In this document: one piece after another, positions 8,620 to 18,085 of the stretch
How positions within the stretch are numbered: position 1 is the first letter of the stretch
Layout of the letters: each line of letters starts with the position of its first letter
Source: Leeuwenhoekiella polynyae
GTDB taxonomy: Bacteria; Bacteroidota; Bacteroidia; Flavobacteriales; Flavobacteriaceae
Length of the DNA stretch: 64,000 nt
Direction: 5' to 3'
NCBI RefSeq assembly: GCF_004104075.1
Contig: NZ_QOVK01000013.1
Location: forward strand, 1-64,000
Notes under the pieces: generated by a model
Databases searched by the model: none
Seen by the model: the letters and a program-made list of their open reading frames with translations, nothing else
What the model was told of the DNA's origin: nothing
Program-made: the position numbers and the translations under genes

Positions 8620-9603
8620 TTGGCAGCAGCAGAAAAAATAAAAGCATTGTTACAAAGTTATGGTGATAAAGATGACGCCCGTTTTTACACCACAGCAATG
8701 CAAATTGCAGCTTCTGAAGCAAAGAAAGGGCACATCAAACTTGCCGAAGAATTGAAAGTCTTAATTGATAAAATTAGGACTAAACGAAGTGTCGATTCAA
8801 TTTCAAAAACACGGATTCTTCCCGTTAATGAGGCTCAAAAAGAACTCAAGGATCTACTCGAAGTTTATAGGCCTCAAATTAAAACCAAAGATATGGTTTT
8901 GGCTCCTCAAGTTTCAGAAGCTATTGAACGAATACTATCAGAACAAAGAAAGTTTGACCAATTATTACAGCACAATCTAGAACCACGACGGAAGTTAATG
9001 CTGGTCGGTCCTCCTGGCTGCGGAAAGACTATGACTGCCAAAGCTATCGCTGGTGATTTAGAAATTCCATTATTCATAATTCGATTAGATGGGTTGATTA
9101 GCCGTTATATGGGTGAATCAATTTCTAAAGTGAAAATGATATTTGATTCTATGTACCAGCATCGAGCCGTATACCTTTTCGATGAGTTTGATTCTATTGG
9201 CTCCAATAGAAGTTATGGTAATGAGGTTGGAGAAATTAGAAGAGTATTAAATGGCTTTTTAATGAACATTGAAAAAGACGAATCAAATAGTTTATTGATA
9301 GTGGCTACTAATATTCCGGAATCACTGGACAAGGCATTATTTAGACGTTTTGATGATATTATTCAATACCCACTACCTAAAGAAAAGGAAATATCAGAAC
9401 TTTTGGAAGTTCAGTTAAAGGGATACGAACTATCTAAAGGAAAAACTATTAATACAATTACAAAAGAAGCCTTAGGGCTCAGCTTTGCTGATATTTCTAA
9501 CGCGTGTAAAGATGCAATCAAGGAAATGATTGTACAAAATTCCGATAAGATTTCATCCGCTACACTTTTCAAATTCATAAAAAGTAAAAAGACTTATTTC
9601 TAA
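8620..9603 (+). CDS. ietA: AAA+ ATPase of an IetAS-type phage defence system
   Basis: A 327-residue AAA+ ATPase. An N-terminal helical domain (EKIKALLQSYGDKDDARFY..AMQIAASEAKKGHIKLAEEL) precedes Walker A GPPGCGKT near residue 130, Walker B YLFDEFDSIG near 184, sensor 1 IVATNIPE near 227 and the arginine finger LFRRFDD near 240. It is followed 7 bases later by a subtilisin-like protease gene. This ATPase-protease pair is the IetAS architecture, reported as an anti-phage system and earlier as a plasmid stability pair. The TTG start was chosen because the N-terminal domain is conserved from there; no in-frame ATG lies nearby. The gene is more AT-rich than the ICE backbone. Confidence 0.85.
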   Translation: MAAAEKIKALLQSYGDKDDARFYTTAMQIAASEAKKGHIKLAEELKVLIDKIRTKRSVDSISKTRILPVNEAQKELKDLLEVYRPQIKTKDMVLAPQVSEAIERILSEQRKFDQLLQHNLEPRRKLMLVGPPGCGKTMTAKAIAGDLEIPLFIIRLDGLISRYMGESISKVKMIFDSMYQHRAVYLFDEFDSIGSNRSYGNEVGEIRRVLNGFLMNIEKDESNSLLIVATNIPESLDKALFRRFDDIIQYPLPKEKEISELLEVQLKGYELSKGKTINTITKEALGLSFADISNACKDAIKEMIVQNSDKISSATLFKFIKSKKTYF

Positions 9604-9610
9604 TTGTTGA

Positions 9611-12076
9611 ATGCCAAGAAATTTAGAACACATAATTCTTTCTGGCTATGTAACTACCGAGTCCTATACTAGTCCAAACACAGGTCGAGACCGGGTCATC
9701 GCGACTGGTCGAAATAGAAACACCCACGGAAACGTTCTACGAAATCAATTAAGTAACGCAATCGCATCTTTTAGACACGAAGTTGAAGCTGATTTGGTAT
9801 ATTTAGAATTCATTTCTGAAGAAGATTGTTTACTTGCCTTTGATAGCTTTGAAGATGGTAGAAAAGGTGATCACAGATTCGTTTCCTCAAAATTGGAGAA
9901 ATACACTATTGACGGGGTAGAACACAAAAGATATAGGGCTTGCGTTTACTTAAACAAAAAAGGTATTTCAAAGTTTCTTAATAAAATTGAAGTTTATCTT
10001 GACACTGAGAAGGATAGCCCTTCCGGTAATCCAAGGAATTCAAAACTACTCAATAATATTGCTGTAATTCAAAGAGCTACCCTAATTAGTTTTTGGCAAG
10101 AAGATGAAATTAACTTTCCCGAGCAAGATGAAATCGTTTGGTGGGAAGTTTGGTTAAGACGAGATATCGTCGAGAACGATTCATTCGAGGACCAAGATGT
10201 GGTCGATATGCTTGTAAGGAATACTATCGAAGTTGCCGAACGACGACTATTATTTCCTGAGCATATTGTAAGATTGATTAGATGTTCTGCAAGACAATTG
10301 TCTAAAACAATCTTATATTCAGATAGACTTGCAGAATTAAGGAAACCAAAGGAGATTGCGGATTATTTCACAGGTCTGGACGGAAATGATGCGAACGACT
10401 GGGTAAAAGAACTTAAAAATAGAACAGTTAATAGAACGACGGATGATTCCGTTGTAGTGTGCTTATTGGATACAGGTGTGAATCGTGGACATCCATTACT
10501 ACAAGATTTTCTTCCAGAAAAAAATATGGATTCTGTAAAACCGGAATGGGGTAATTCCGATAATGATAGGCACGGTCATGGAACACCCATGGCTGGGACA
10601 GCTTTATATGGAGACTTAACGGATTTACTCCAAGAATTTTCTAATATTGAAATATTTTATCGTCTAGAATCTGTAAAATTAATTCATCCCAACAATCCAC
10701 ATCATCCTGAGTTATATGGTGCTGTTACAGAGGAAGCTGTTGCTAGAGCTACAATTTTAAATCCAAAAAATAAGCGTGTTATTACAATGGCGGTTACAGC
10801 TACTGATGGACGCGACAAAGGCAAGCCCTCCTCATGGTCAAGTTCAGTAGACAAAATCGCCTTTGGGGAACAAGGTATCTCAAACGACAAAACACTTTTT
10901 TGTGTATCAGGTGGTAATACTAAAATACATTACCCCTCTGAATATCCCAGATCAAATCTTGAAGAATCAATTCATGATCCGGCTCAGGCATTCAATGCAC
11001 TATCTGTAGGTTCATACACGAAAAAAACTATTATTGACCAAGAACAATTTAGTGGTGCGACGCCTTTAGTACATGCTGGTGGTATGGCACCAAGCAACAG
11101 CACTTCCTTAATGTGGGAGAATTCTTGGCCTCTAAAACCAGAATTGGTTATGGAAGGTGGTAATTATGGTATTCACAATGGTGGCATTATAGACCCAGAT
11201 TCTTTGCGATTACTTTCTATAGGTAAAAATTTTAGAACTGAACCTCTACATAGCTTTGGTGACACTAGCGGTGCGACAGCTTTGGCATCAAGATATGCTG
11301 CAATGTTGACGTCCCAATACCCTACACTTTGGCCTGAAACAATTAAAGGGCTACTAGTGCATTCTGCTGATTGGACCTCAGAAATGTTATGTAAAAGAAG
11401 TATTCAGGATCTTAATAATATAGAGCAACGGAATCTTCTAAGAACCTTTGGATATGGCGTTCCCAATTATCAAAAAGCGGTTCATAGTGCCAATAACTCA
11501 CTAACTCTTATTTCGCAAGAACAATTAAAACCTTTTGTTCTTGATGGAAACACGGTTAAAACTAATGATATGCATTTGCATAATCTTCCTTGGCCAACTG
11601 AAGTTTTAACTGCACTATTCGATACCGAAGTAACTCTTACAGCAACTTTATCTTATTTCATTGAACCAAACCCAGGAAATAAACAATATAGTAAGTCTTA
11701 TTATTACCAATCACACGGTCTAAGGCTTAAAATGATTGATTCTGGTGAAAGTATTGAACAATTCCGAGAAAGAGTCAATAGGGAAGCACGTAGCGAAGTT
11801 GAAAGTAGCTCATATTCGGGTGAAAACTGGATAATTGGCAATAAAGTTCGAGACAAAGGTTCTATACATAAAGATATATGGAAGGGAACTGCAGCCGACC
11901 TTGCTACAAGAAACGTAGTCGCTATTTTTCCGGTAAATGGATGGTGGCGTACACGCAAAAAATTGATGCGTTACAACAATGATGTGCGATATAGCTTAAT
12001 ATTATCAATCGAATCACAAAATAACGATGTTGATCTCTACAATGCCATTATTAATAAAATAGACATTTTAATATAG
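9611..12076 (+). CDS. ietS: subtilisin-like serine protease of an IetAS-type defence system
   Basis: An 821-residue S8-family peptidase. The catalytic triad is visible: Asp in VVCLLDTGVNRGH near residue 287, His in DRHGHGTPMAG near 322, and Ser in GDTSGATALA near 553. There is no signal peptide, so it is intracellular. A roughly 280-residue N-terminal region and a C-terminal beta-rich region of about 190 residues flank the protease core. It is co-transcribed with the upstream AAA+ ATPase, which is thought to gate or partner the protease during infection. Base composition is AT-rich compared with the flanking replication and tra genes, which suggests separate acquisition as cargo. Confidence 0.88.
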   Translation: MPRNLEHIILSGYVTTESYTSPNTGRDRVIATGRNRNTHGNVLRNQLSNAIASFRHEVEADLVYLEFISEEDCLLAFDSFEDGRKGDHRFVSSKLEKYTIDGVEHKRYRACVYLNKKGISKFLNKIEVYLDTEKDSPSGNPRNSKLLNNIAVIQRATLISFWQEDEINFPEQDEIVWWEVWLRRDIVENDSFEDQDVVDMLVRNTIEVAERRLLFPEHIVRLIRCSARQLSKTILYSDRLAELRKPKEIADYFTGLDGNDANDWVKELKNRTVNRTTDDSVVVCLLDTGVNRGHPLLQDFLPEKNMDSVKPEWGNSDNDRHGHGTPMAGTALYGDLTDLLQEFSNIEIFYRLESVKLIHPNNPHHPELYGAVTEEAVARATILNPKNKRVITMAVTATDGRDKGKPSSWSSSVDKIAFGEQGISNDKTLFCVSGGNTKIHYPSEYPRSNLEESIHDPAQAFNALSVGSYTKKTIIDQEQFSGATPLVHAGGMAPSNSTSLMWENSWPLKPELVMEGGNYGIHNGGIIDPDSLRLLSIGKNFRTEPLHSFGDTSGATALASRYAAMLTSQYPTLWPETIKGLLVHSADWTSEMLCKRSIQDLNNIEQRNLLRTFGYGVPNYQKAVHSANNSLTLISQEQLKPFVLDGNTVKTNDMHLHNLPWPTEVLTALFDTEVTLTATLSYFIEPNPGNKQYSKSYYYQSHGLRLKMIDSGESIEQFRERVNREARSEVESSSYSGENWIIGNKVRDKGSIHKDIWKGTAADLATRNVVAIFPVNGWWRTRKKLMRYNNDVRYSLILSIESQNNDVDLYNAIINKIDILI

Positions 12077-12146
12077 TCAAAAATTGATCTGTAAGTTTGA
12101 CAGAAGCAAGCTTTAAAAAATTAATGATTTTCATTCCCAAGTCTAT

Positions 12147-12824
12147 CTAATAACAATCTAAATTTTTTAATAAGCATTCTAATATCAGAATTGCTACCGA
12201 GCTTAAAAATTCGGTTAATAAAAAATACATATTTTCATCCCTATTGCTCATAAAACCTAATTCCAATAATAATGAGGGCATTAGCCCACTCGTTTCCCGA
12301 AGCACCTGAAAATTGTCGAACTTTACACCCCGACTCTTAAACCCCAGTTTTTTATAAAAGTCCTCTTGAATTTGAAAGGCTAACCAGGTAGCAGGTTCTG
12401 TATTACTATTTGGTTTATCATATACATATACTTCCACCCCACGAGCTTTAGGATTGTCCGAATGATTGCAATGCAAGGATAGAAATACATCTGCTTGTAA
12501 TGAGCGTGCTAGTTTGCTTCGATCTGATAACGAAATCAATGTGTCGCTGCTCCGCGTAAAAAAAAGGTCTAAAGGATGACCCAATGTAGCATTTAAATGC
12601 TGTAGCGCTAAAGCTAAGTTTAAAACTACCTCCTTTTCCTGAATTCCAGTCACCCCTACTGCCCCGGAATCCATTCCTCCGTGTCCGGGATCAATGAGTA
12701 CCCGTAAAGGTCTGTTCAATTCCTGCCCAAAGATCAAACTAATTTGCAGCAGCAGCATCCAAATGACGTTTTGGAGCTTTTTTCTAAGTCTGGCATTTTG
12801 AGTTATTAACAACATGACGTTCAA
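12147..12824 (-). CDS. N-acetylmuramoyl-L-alanine amidase (Amidase_3)
   Basis: A 225-residue zinc amidase that cleaves the peptide stem from peptidoglycan. Zinc ligands and active-site segments are visible: DPGHGGMDSG near residue 48, a Glu in GIQEKEVVLN, SLHCNHS near 116 and LLELGFMSN near 199. A hydrophobic N-terminal segment (MLLLQISLIFGQ) looks like a signal peptide, so it acts in the periplasm. It is transcribed divergently from the tra operon, with 120-150 bases between starts. It probably opens the wall locally for the conjugation channel. The true start could be a Met a few codons downstream. Confidence 0.85.
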   Translation of the reverse strand: MNVMLLITQNARLRKKLQNVIWMLLLQISLIFGQELNRPLRVLIDPGHGGMDSGAVGVTGIQEKEVVLNLALALQHLNATLGHPLDLFFTRSSDTLISLSDRSKLARSLQADVFLSLHCNHSDNPKARGVEVYVYDKPNSNTEPATWLAFQIQEDFYKKLGFKSRGVKFDNFQVLRETSGLMPSLLLELGFMSNRDENMYFLLTEFLSSVAILILECLLKNLDCY

Positions 12825-12854
12825 TTTTAATAGGATTTAGTGTGGTTTAAAGTC

Positions 12855-12911
12855 ATTTGAAATCAAATAGAAACAAGAATTATTTTATTCACAATAAATT
12901 GATTTTCAATT
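12855..12911. promoter_or_regulatory. paired palindromes between amidase and tra operon
   Basis: ATTTGA-AA-TCAAAT at 12855-12868 and AATTGA-TTT-TCAATT at 12897-12911 are inverted repeats 42 bases apart in the divergent intergenic region. They are placed to control both the amidase and the tra operon. The first resembles the ATTTG...CAAAT repeats before the mobilisation genes. The role is inferred. Confidence 0.4.
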
Positions 12912-12974
12912 ATTTAAAAATAAATATAGGTAATTTTCTTCTCATTGATTTCCAATCTTTTAAATCTTAGAATT

Positions 12975-13262
12975 ATGAAAAAATCAAACGCTTTATTCGC
13001 CGGTATGGCTTTGCTATCTGCACCCCTATTTGCTCAAATAGGAGGTATTGAAGATTCTGTAAACGATGTTTCCGATACCATACGCACTGTATTCCCCATT
13101 CTCCTGGGCGTTATTTTCCTGGTCGGTTTTCTGTTTAATGCCGGACACTTCTTTGGAGAGAATGCCGACTTAAAAAAGGGCATCACTCGCGTACTGGTCT
13201 TTGTACTTATAGCCGGGGGTGTGGTAGGTATTTTCAGTTATTTAATAGACATCGTAGTCTAA
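12975..13262 (+). CDS. traE: conjugation protein TraE (VirB2-like, DUF4134)
   Basis: About 95 residues from the chosen Met (MKKSNALFAGMALLSAPLFAQ). The frame is open 10 codons further up, but the downstream ATG gives a clean signal peptide. After cleavage come two membrane helices (TVFPILLGVIFLVGFLFNAGHFF and RVLVFVLIAGGVVGIFSYLIDIVV). Size, topology and first position in the operon fit TraE of the CTnDOT group, the pilin-like VirB2 counterpart. The spacing to traF is 11 bases. Confidence 0.82.
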   Translation: MKKSNALFAGMALLSAPLFAQIGGIEDSVNDVSDTIRTVFPILLGVIFLVGFLFNAGHFFGENADLKKGITRVLVFVLIAGGVVGIFSYLIDIVV

Positions 13263-13273
13263 TTCGTTATCCA

Positions 13274-13558
13274 ATGAAAAGCTACGCGGTCTATAGAAAC
13301 ATCCGGAAACAGGCGGTCGTTTTCGGGCTGCCGGTTTCCCTGTTTGCGGTGCAGATGTGCGCGCTAATCGCCTCCTTGCTGATCGTCATCTTCTCCTTCA
13401 GCTTGCTGACCATCTTGGTTGCTTTAGTAATCAATGTCCTGCTTTACGTCTGTTTAACCCGACTACAAGGTCTGATGCAGTTTCTGCAGTTCGCCAGCGC
13501 CTTTCCGAGTCTCATCAGCACCAAACTAAACACCGGCCTTTCCTATGATCACGATTAA
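13274..13558 (+). CDS. traF: conjugation protein TraF (VirB3-like, DUF4133)
   Basis: A 94-residue inner-membrane protein with two adjacent hydrophobic helices from about residue 17 to 62. It sits between the TraE pilin-like gene and the VirB4-type ATPase and overlaps the latter by 14 bases. That arrangement is standard for CTnDOT-type elements and for VirB3 in general. It lacks a signal peptide. Confidence 0.82.
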   Translation: MKSYAVYRNIRKQAVVFGLPVSLFAVQMCALIASLLIVIFSFSLLTILVALVINVLLYVCLTRLQGLMQFLQFASAFPSLISTKLNTGLSYDHD

Positions 13559-15974
13559 AAACAAAAACTTCCATCCCATTGCATCCACCAGCGATCACCT
13601 GATGTTTTGCAGTAATGGTAATGTGGTGTTGGGCTATCGACTCGATTTGCCGGAGATCTATTCCCTTTCTGAAAAGGACTTTGAGGAATTGCATTCGGGT
13701 TGGTTTCAGGCCTTTAAAACGCTGCCAACCGGCACACTGATCCATAAACAGGATTACTATCACAACACCGCCTTTGATGCCTCTTCCCTACCGGATGAAT
13801 CCTTTCTGGGAAAGGCTACCCAAAGCTATTTCAACAGTCGGGAATATACCGCGCATACCAGCTACCTGTTTTTCGTGCTAACCCATAAATCCAATACCCA
13901 TGCAACCTACACCAATCCCTTCCGCAAAATCCTCAAAAACCTACCGAACACTCTGGAAGATGCTGTACGCCATTTTACGGGAGCTGTTGAAGATGCTGTT
14001 AGCTTCCTCAATTCGGGTAAAAAAATCAAACTGACTCCTCTAAAACCTTATGAGTACCAATCGCTGACACAAAACTATTTTAACGGATTTAATGAAAACC
14101 TGACTACCGATATACTGTTGGACAAAAACCGCATCAATATTGGTAAGCACCTGTTTGATGTACTGGCTGTAAATAGTGAGCTCTGCTTTGGAGAGCAGGT
14201 AAAAACCAGCAGTATTGACGAGCGCTTTACGGCAGATGATTTTCAGTTTCATAAGGGCTTTATTGACGGACTCGGACTCACCCTGAGTGAAAACCACGTC
14301 GTCAATCAGATTCTGATACTGGATGACAAACACAAGTGGCGTAAAATTTTAGATAAGAAAGTTGAAGAACTCGGCAAGAGTTCCAGTTTCGGATCCCAGA
14401 ATCGGGTTGTACTGAAAAAAATTCAGGAGATCCTGGAACAGACCAATACCGATGAGAGCTCCCGTGTGATCCGTGGGCAGCTGAGTGTGCTGTATTGGGC
14501 AGAGACCCAAAAGCAGCTGGATGCCATTGGGGCGAAAATCAAAACCGAATTTAAGGAGCTGGATATCGTTCCGTATTATCCTATTGGCGAAGCCAGAAAG
14601 AACTACTTCCTCAATTCCTGGTTCGGATTTGCTTCCCATTTTTCAGATGAAGACCTGTACGTTACCGATTTGAAGCACGCGCTGTGTCTGATGCTGAATA
14701 GCACCAATTACAAGACCGACCCCAAAGGCATCCTCTTTAACGACCGCCAATATACTATTCCGGTACTAAAAGATGTTTGGGATGAATCTAAAAAACGCAT
14801 CAAGGCTCGCAACTTTGCCATCTTTGCACCTACCGGGGAAGGCAAATCCTTCCTGGCCAATAACATCCTGCGGCAGTTTTACGAAGAGGGCGTGCGTCTG
14901 GTAATTATAGATCTGGGAGGCTCTTATACCAAATTTGCCAAACTCTATCCCGATGAGCACATCATCCTGCGTTATGAGGCCGGGAAGAATCTGGGGATTA
15001 ATCCCTTTTATACCTCTGAAGGTGAAATCCCTTCCGCAGAGCGACTGGAAGATCTTACCGTATTCCTTTTTGAACTCTACCATACCGAAGGCAGGCAGGC
15101 TAAAGCCCAGTCGGTTTCCCTAAAAAAAATACTTACCGCTTATTACAGAGCTAACCCATCGCTGCACTCGCTCAACGGATTCTACGACTTTGTTTTTAGC
15201 AATCGAAAAGACCTGCTGGCACAGCTTAAAATCCATCCCGATTACTTCGATATTCAGGAGTTCCTGCACGTAATGTCGGAGTATGTTGGCGATGGTCTAT
15301 ACAGCTACCTCTTTGAGGTAGACGAAGATCAGACCTATACGCTGGAAGATAAGCGTATGATCATCTTTGAGCTGGACGAGGTCAAGGATAATAAGGAAAT
15401 CCTTTCGGTAATGCTTAAGCTCATTAAAACCGCCATACAGCGCACCATCTGGAAAAATAAGGCCGAACGGGGAATCATCCTCTTTGATGAGTTTGCCAAG
15501 CAGCTCAAGTTTGAAAATGTGCTGGAGAGCGTTGAGTTTTACTATCAGGCGATCCGCAAACAAAACGGTGCGATTGGCATCATTCTGCAATCCATCAACC
15601 AACTGCCGGGCAACGCAACTTCAGCAAGTATCTTGGAAAACACGCAGGTGATTTACAGTCTGAATAATGAAAAAGGCTATGACGAACTCGCCCGCAGGCT
15701 GAACCTTTCGAGTCACGATCTCAATCAATTAAAATCCATCCGCAACAAGCTGAGCGGCTCCCGGAAGTACACTGAGATTTTTATCAAGATCGGTAAGGAG
15801 AGTAACATCTTCCGCCTGGAGGTACCCCCTGAAGTCTATGCCGCCTACCTGACAGACGGCAGTGAAAATGAACTCATTCTAAGCCTTTACGAGCAAACTC
15901 AGGATATGGAAGCGGCCATCAACCAATTTATTAGTCCCTCCCGGTCAGTACAGACAGCAATACAAAAACAATAA
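13545..15974 (+). CDS. traG: conjugation ATPase TraG (VirB4-like)
   Basis: An 809-residue VirB4-family ATPase that powers type IV secretion channel assembly. Walker A is FAPTGEGKSFLANN near residue 428 and Walker B is GIILFDEFAKQL near 643. The RIRNKLSGS and QSINQLPG segments belong to the C-terminal motor domain. The N-terminal domain of about 400 residues is the VirB4-type membrane-proximal part. The length is normal for Bacteroidota TraG. It overlaps traF and is followed 19 bases later by traI. Confidence 0.95.
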   Translation: MITIKNKNFHPIASTSDHLMFCSNGNVVLGYRLDLPEIYSLSEKDFEELHSGWFQAFKTLPTGTLIHKQDYYHNTAFDASSLPDESFLGKATQSYFNSREYTAHTSYLFFVLTHKSNTHATYTNPFRKILKNLPNTLEDAVRHFTGAVEDAVSFLNSGKKIKLTPLKPYEYQSLTQNYFNGFNENLTTDILLDKNRINIGKHLFDVLAVNSELCFGEQVKTSSIDERFTADDFQFHKGFIDGLGLTLSENHVVNQILILDDKHKWRKILDKKVEELGKSSSFGSQNRVVLKKIQEILEQTNTDESSRVIRGQLSVLYWAETQKQLDAIGAKIKTEFKELDIVPYYPIGEARKNYFLNSWFGFASHFSDEDLYVTDLKHALCLMLNSTNYKTDPKGILFNDRQYTIPVLKDVWDESKKRIKARNFAIFAPTGEGKSFLANNILRQFYEEGVRLVIIDLGGSYTKFAKLYPDEHIILRYEAGKNLGINPFYTSEGEIPSAERLEDLTVFLFELYHTEGRQAKAQSVSLKKILTAYYRANPSLHSLNGFYDFVFSNRKDLLAQLKIHPDYFDIQEFLHVMSEYVGDGLYSYLFEVDEDQTYTLEDKRMIIFELDEVKDNKEILSVMLKLIKTAIQRTIWKNKAERGIILFDEFAKQLKFENVLESVEFYYQAIRKQNGAIGIILQSINQLPGNATSASILENTQVIYSLNNEKGYDELARRLNLSSHDLNQLKSIRNKLSGSRKYTEIFIKIGKESNIFRLEVPPEVYAAYLTDGSENELILSLYEQTQDMEAAINQFISPSRSVQTAIQKQ

Positions 15975-15993
15975 TCTTTTAATTCATACCACC

Positions 15994-16593
15994 ATGAAAA
16001 CACACCTCACACGTCACATCAGGAAACTAGTCCTCGGACTAGCCCTAATCGTAATGCTATTTATGCCCTGCCGTGGCACGGCCCAGGGGATGCCGGTTTA
16101 TGATAATACCAACTTTGTAAGTCTGGTCAAGTCCCTCTTGGAATCAGCCAAACAAACCACCCAACTCCTGAAAACGGTCGAATTCCTGAAACAACAAAAA
16201 GAGAATCTGGAAAAGGTAAACAATGTGGTCAAGCAGCTCAAAGCCGTAAAGGAAATCGGGAAAAACAATGCCCGTCTTATTCAGGTGATGCGTCAGGACT
16301 TGCGGGAAATTCTGAACTCTCCGTACATCAAACCCGATGAAGTAGTACACATCACGGAAGCCTTTAATCAGTTTGTAGATAATTCGCTGGAGGCGATGGA
16401 CTTTATAGACGAGATCCTATCCAGTAACTATTTAAAAATGTCTGATGCAGACCGGGCGGCAATCTTAAAAGAAAAAGAAGCCGAGTCTAAAGAAATGGTG
16501 GCTACGATCAATTTAAAGACCAAACGCTATAAGGAGATCATCGCCTTTCGGAAACTGCAGGATAAAATCAATAACCGCGAAACCGGATTTTAA
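15994..16593 (+). CDS. traI: conjugation protein TraI-like (DUF4141, VirB5-like)
   Basis: A 199-residue secreted helical protein. A signal peptide (KLVLGLALIVMLFMPCRGTAQG) precedes a long alpha-helical, coiled-coil-rich body. Its position between the VirB4 ATPase and the polytopic TraJ, and its size, match TraI of the CTnDOT family. The stop is two bases before the traJ start. Confidence 0.78.
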   Translation: MKTHLTRHIRKLVLGLALIVMLFMPCRGTAQGMPVYDNTNFVSLVKSLLESAKQTTQLLKTVEFLKQQKENLEKVNNVVKQLKAVKEIGKNNARLIQVMRQDLREILNSPYIKPDEVVHITEAFNQFVDNSLEAMDFIDEILSSNYLKMSDADRAAILKEKEAESKEMVATINLKTKRYKEIIAFRKLQDKINNRETGF

Positions 16594-16595
16594 AG

Positions 16596-17438
16596 ATGGC
16601 TGCGCTTGTGATCTTAGGAATCGGTTTGGAGTATGTAGATACCATTTTTGATACCATCCTAGCCAGTCCGGTAGCCCAGTATACCATTACCGGTATGAAA
16701 ACCCTGGCGGTACTGTTCTTTCTGGTAAACATCCTGAAAAAATACAATGAAGGTATTGCAGACCGCTACGGTTATACCTGGGGACTGAGTCCGGGCGAAC
16801 TGGCTAAGAATTTTGCGGTGGTTCTGGTGGCTATCTTTTCCACGCAAATTCTGGGTTTCTTTGACGGTATTCTAGTCGCCATTGAATCTCAGTATCGCGA
16901 TACCGCTCCTGCCCTATTACCGCTACAGATGCAGGAAATCCCCATTGAAGAGGAAGTAGGCATGTACGAAGGGATGAAAGCTGCGATGGCCTTACTTTAT
17001 GAAGCGCTGGTTACCCCTTTGTTTGGTTTTAAAATCTTTGCATTTATCGGGGGCATCATCTTATGGATTCTGGATTTATTCATCTATCCCTTATTTCTGG
17101 CCGAGCGCTTCTTCCTGCTGGGCATTATGCAGGCCTTTTTTCCGCTCATCATCAGTCTGGCGGTATTTGAAAAATTCCGCTCTCTGGCTTACGGGTTCTT
17201 TAAACTCTATGCTGCAGTCTATATGCTGGTACCGGCATTCTTTCTGGTCAATGTTTTTATCAATGCCCTCTACACCGAAATCAACGAACACTTTTGGCAA
17301 AACCTATTGGGTTCTGATTACGGTCAGGATTTTTTTGCTCCGGTAATCCAATTAGGCTCAGTAGGCTTTATAGTGTTTTTAAAATTCAAGCTCTACCGCC
17401 GGGCCATCTCGTTTACCCTTCGCTTATTCACCACTTAA
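16596..17438 (+). CDS. traJ: conjugation protein TraJ (VirB6-like)
   Basis: A 280-residue polytopic membrane protein with about six hydrophobic segments, including FKIFAFIGGIILWILDLFIYPLFLAERFFLLGIMQAFFPLIISLAVF. It corresponds to TraJ, the VirB6-like inner-membrane channel component. It is packed tightly in the operon between traI and traK. Confidence 0.87.
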   Translation: MAALVILGIGLEYVDTIFDTILASPVAQYTITGMKTLAVLFFLVNILKKYNEGIADRYGYTWGLSPGELAKNFAVVLVAIFSTQILGFFDGILVAIESQYRDTAPALLPLQMQEIPIEEEVGMYEGMKAAMALLYEALVTPLFGFKIFAFIGGIILWILDLFIYPLFLAERFFLLGIMQAFFPLIISLAVFEKFRSLAYGFFKLYAAVYMLVPAFFLVNVFINALYTEINEHFWQNLLGSDYGQDFFAPVIQLGSVGFIVFLKFKLYRRAISFTLRLFTT

Positions 17439-17448
17439 AAGTATTTCT

Positions 17449-18066
17449 ATGAAAACACCTTATTCCTCCGTCTATTCCACCTTAAAGACCAACCGGCTTA
17501 TCGTTTGGCTGGTTGTAGTATGCGCTACCCTATCCAGTATGTTTTCGGGTTGGATGGCGTACAGCATTTATAAGGATTCCCTTCAAAATGCTTTTGCGAT
17601 CAGCACTACCGGAGAAGTCATTCCCTTAAAACTGGTTGATCAAAACGAAAATCTGGAGGTGGAAGCTTTGGCGCATCTTGAATTATTTCACGGGTATTTC
17701 TACGATATCGATGCCAGCAATTATGAAAGTAATTTAGAGAAAGCCCTGTGGTTAGGTAACAATTCAGTTGACAATACCTACCGCCAGAAAAAGACTGAAG
17801 GCGTTTACAACCGCCTGATTCAGTATTCTCTGGTGCAAAACCTACTACGCCTGAAATCAAAGGTAGATTTAAACACCTATCCCTATTCGTTTCAAACAAC
17901 ATTGGTTTTTGAAATCAATCGGGGCAGTATCACCGATACCTACGAACTCATCACGACCGGTAATCTCATTCAGGTAGACCGCAATTTTCCGCACAATCCG
18001 CACGGCTTGCTGATAACCGATTTCTTTGAAAAAAGCCTGCGCAAAATTGATGCAACAAGCAGATAA
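17449..18066 (+). CDS. traK: conjugation protein TraK (VirB8-like)
   Basis: A 205-residue bitopic protein: a short cytoplasmic N-terminus, one membrane helix (LIVWLVVVCATLSSMFSGWMAYSIY) and a periplasmic domain of about 160 residues. This is the VirB8-type layout, and the conserved TraK segment ENLEVEALAHLELFHGYFYDID is visible. It lies between traJ and traM. Confidence 0.88.
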   Translation: MKTPYSSVYSTLKTNRLIVWLVVVCATLSSMFSGWMAYSIYKDSLQNAFAISTTGEVIPLKLVDQNENLEVEALAHLELFHGYFYDIDASNYESNLEKALWLGNNSVDNTYRQKKTEGVYNRLIQYSLVQNLLRLKSKVDLNTYPYSFQTTLVFEINRGSITDTYELITTGNLIQVDRNFPHNPHGLLITDFFEKSLRKIDATSR

Positions 18067-18085
18067 ACCTATTAACTCCAAGACT

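Noticed and set aside
18026-18085. Upstream start for traM
   Set aside because: It would overlap traK by 41 bases and add residues before the standard TraM start; the ATG at 18086 has normal spacing.
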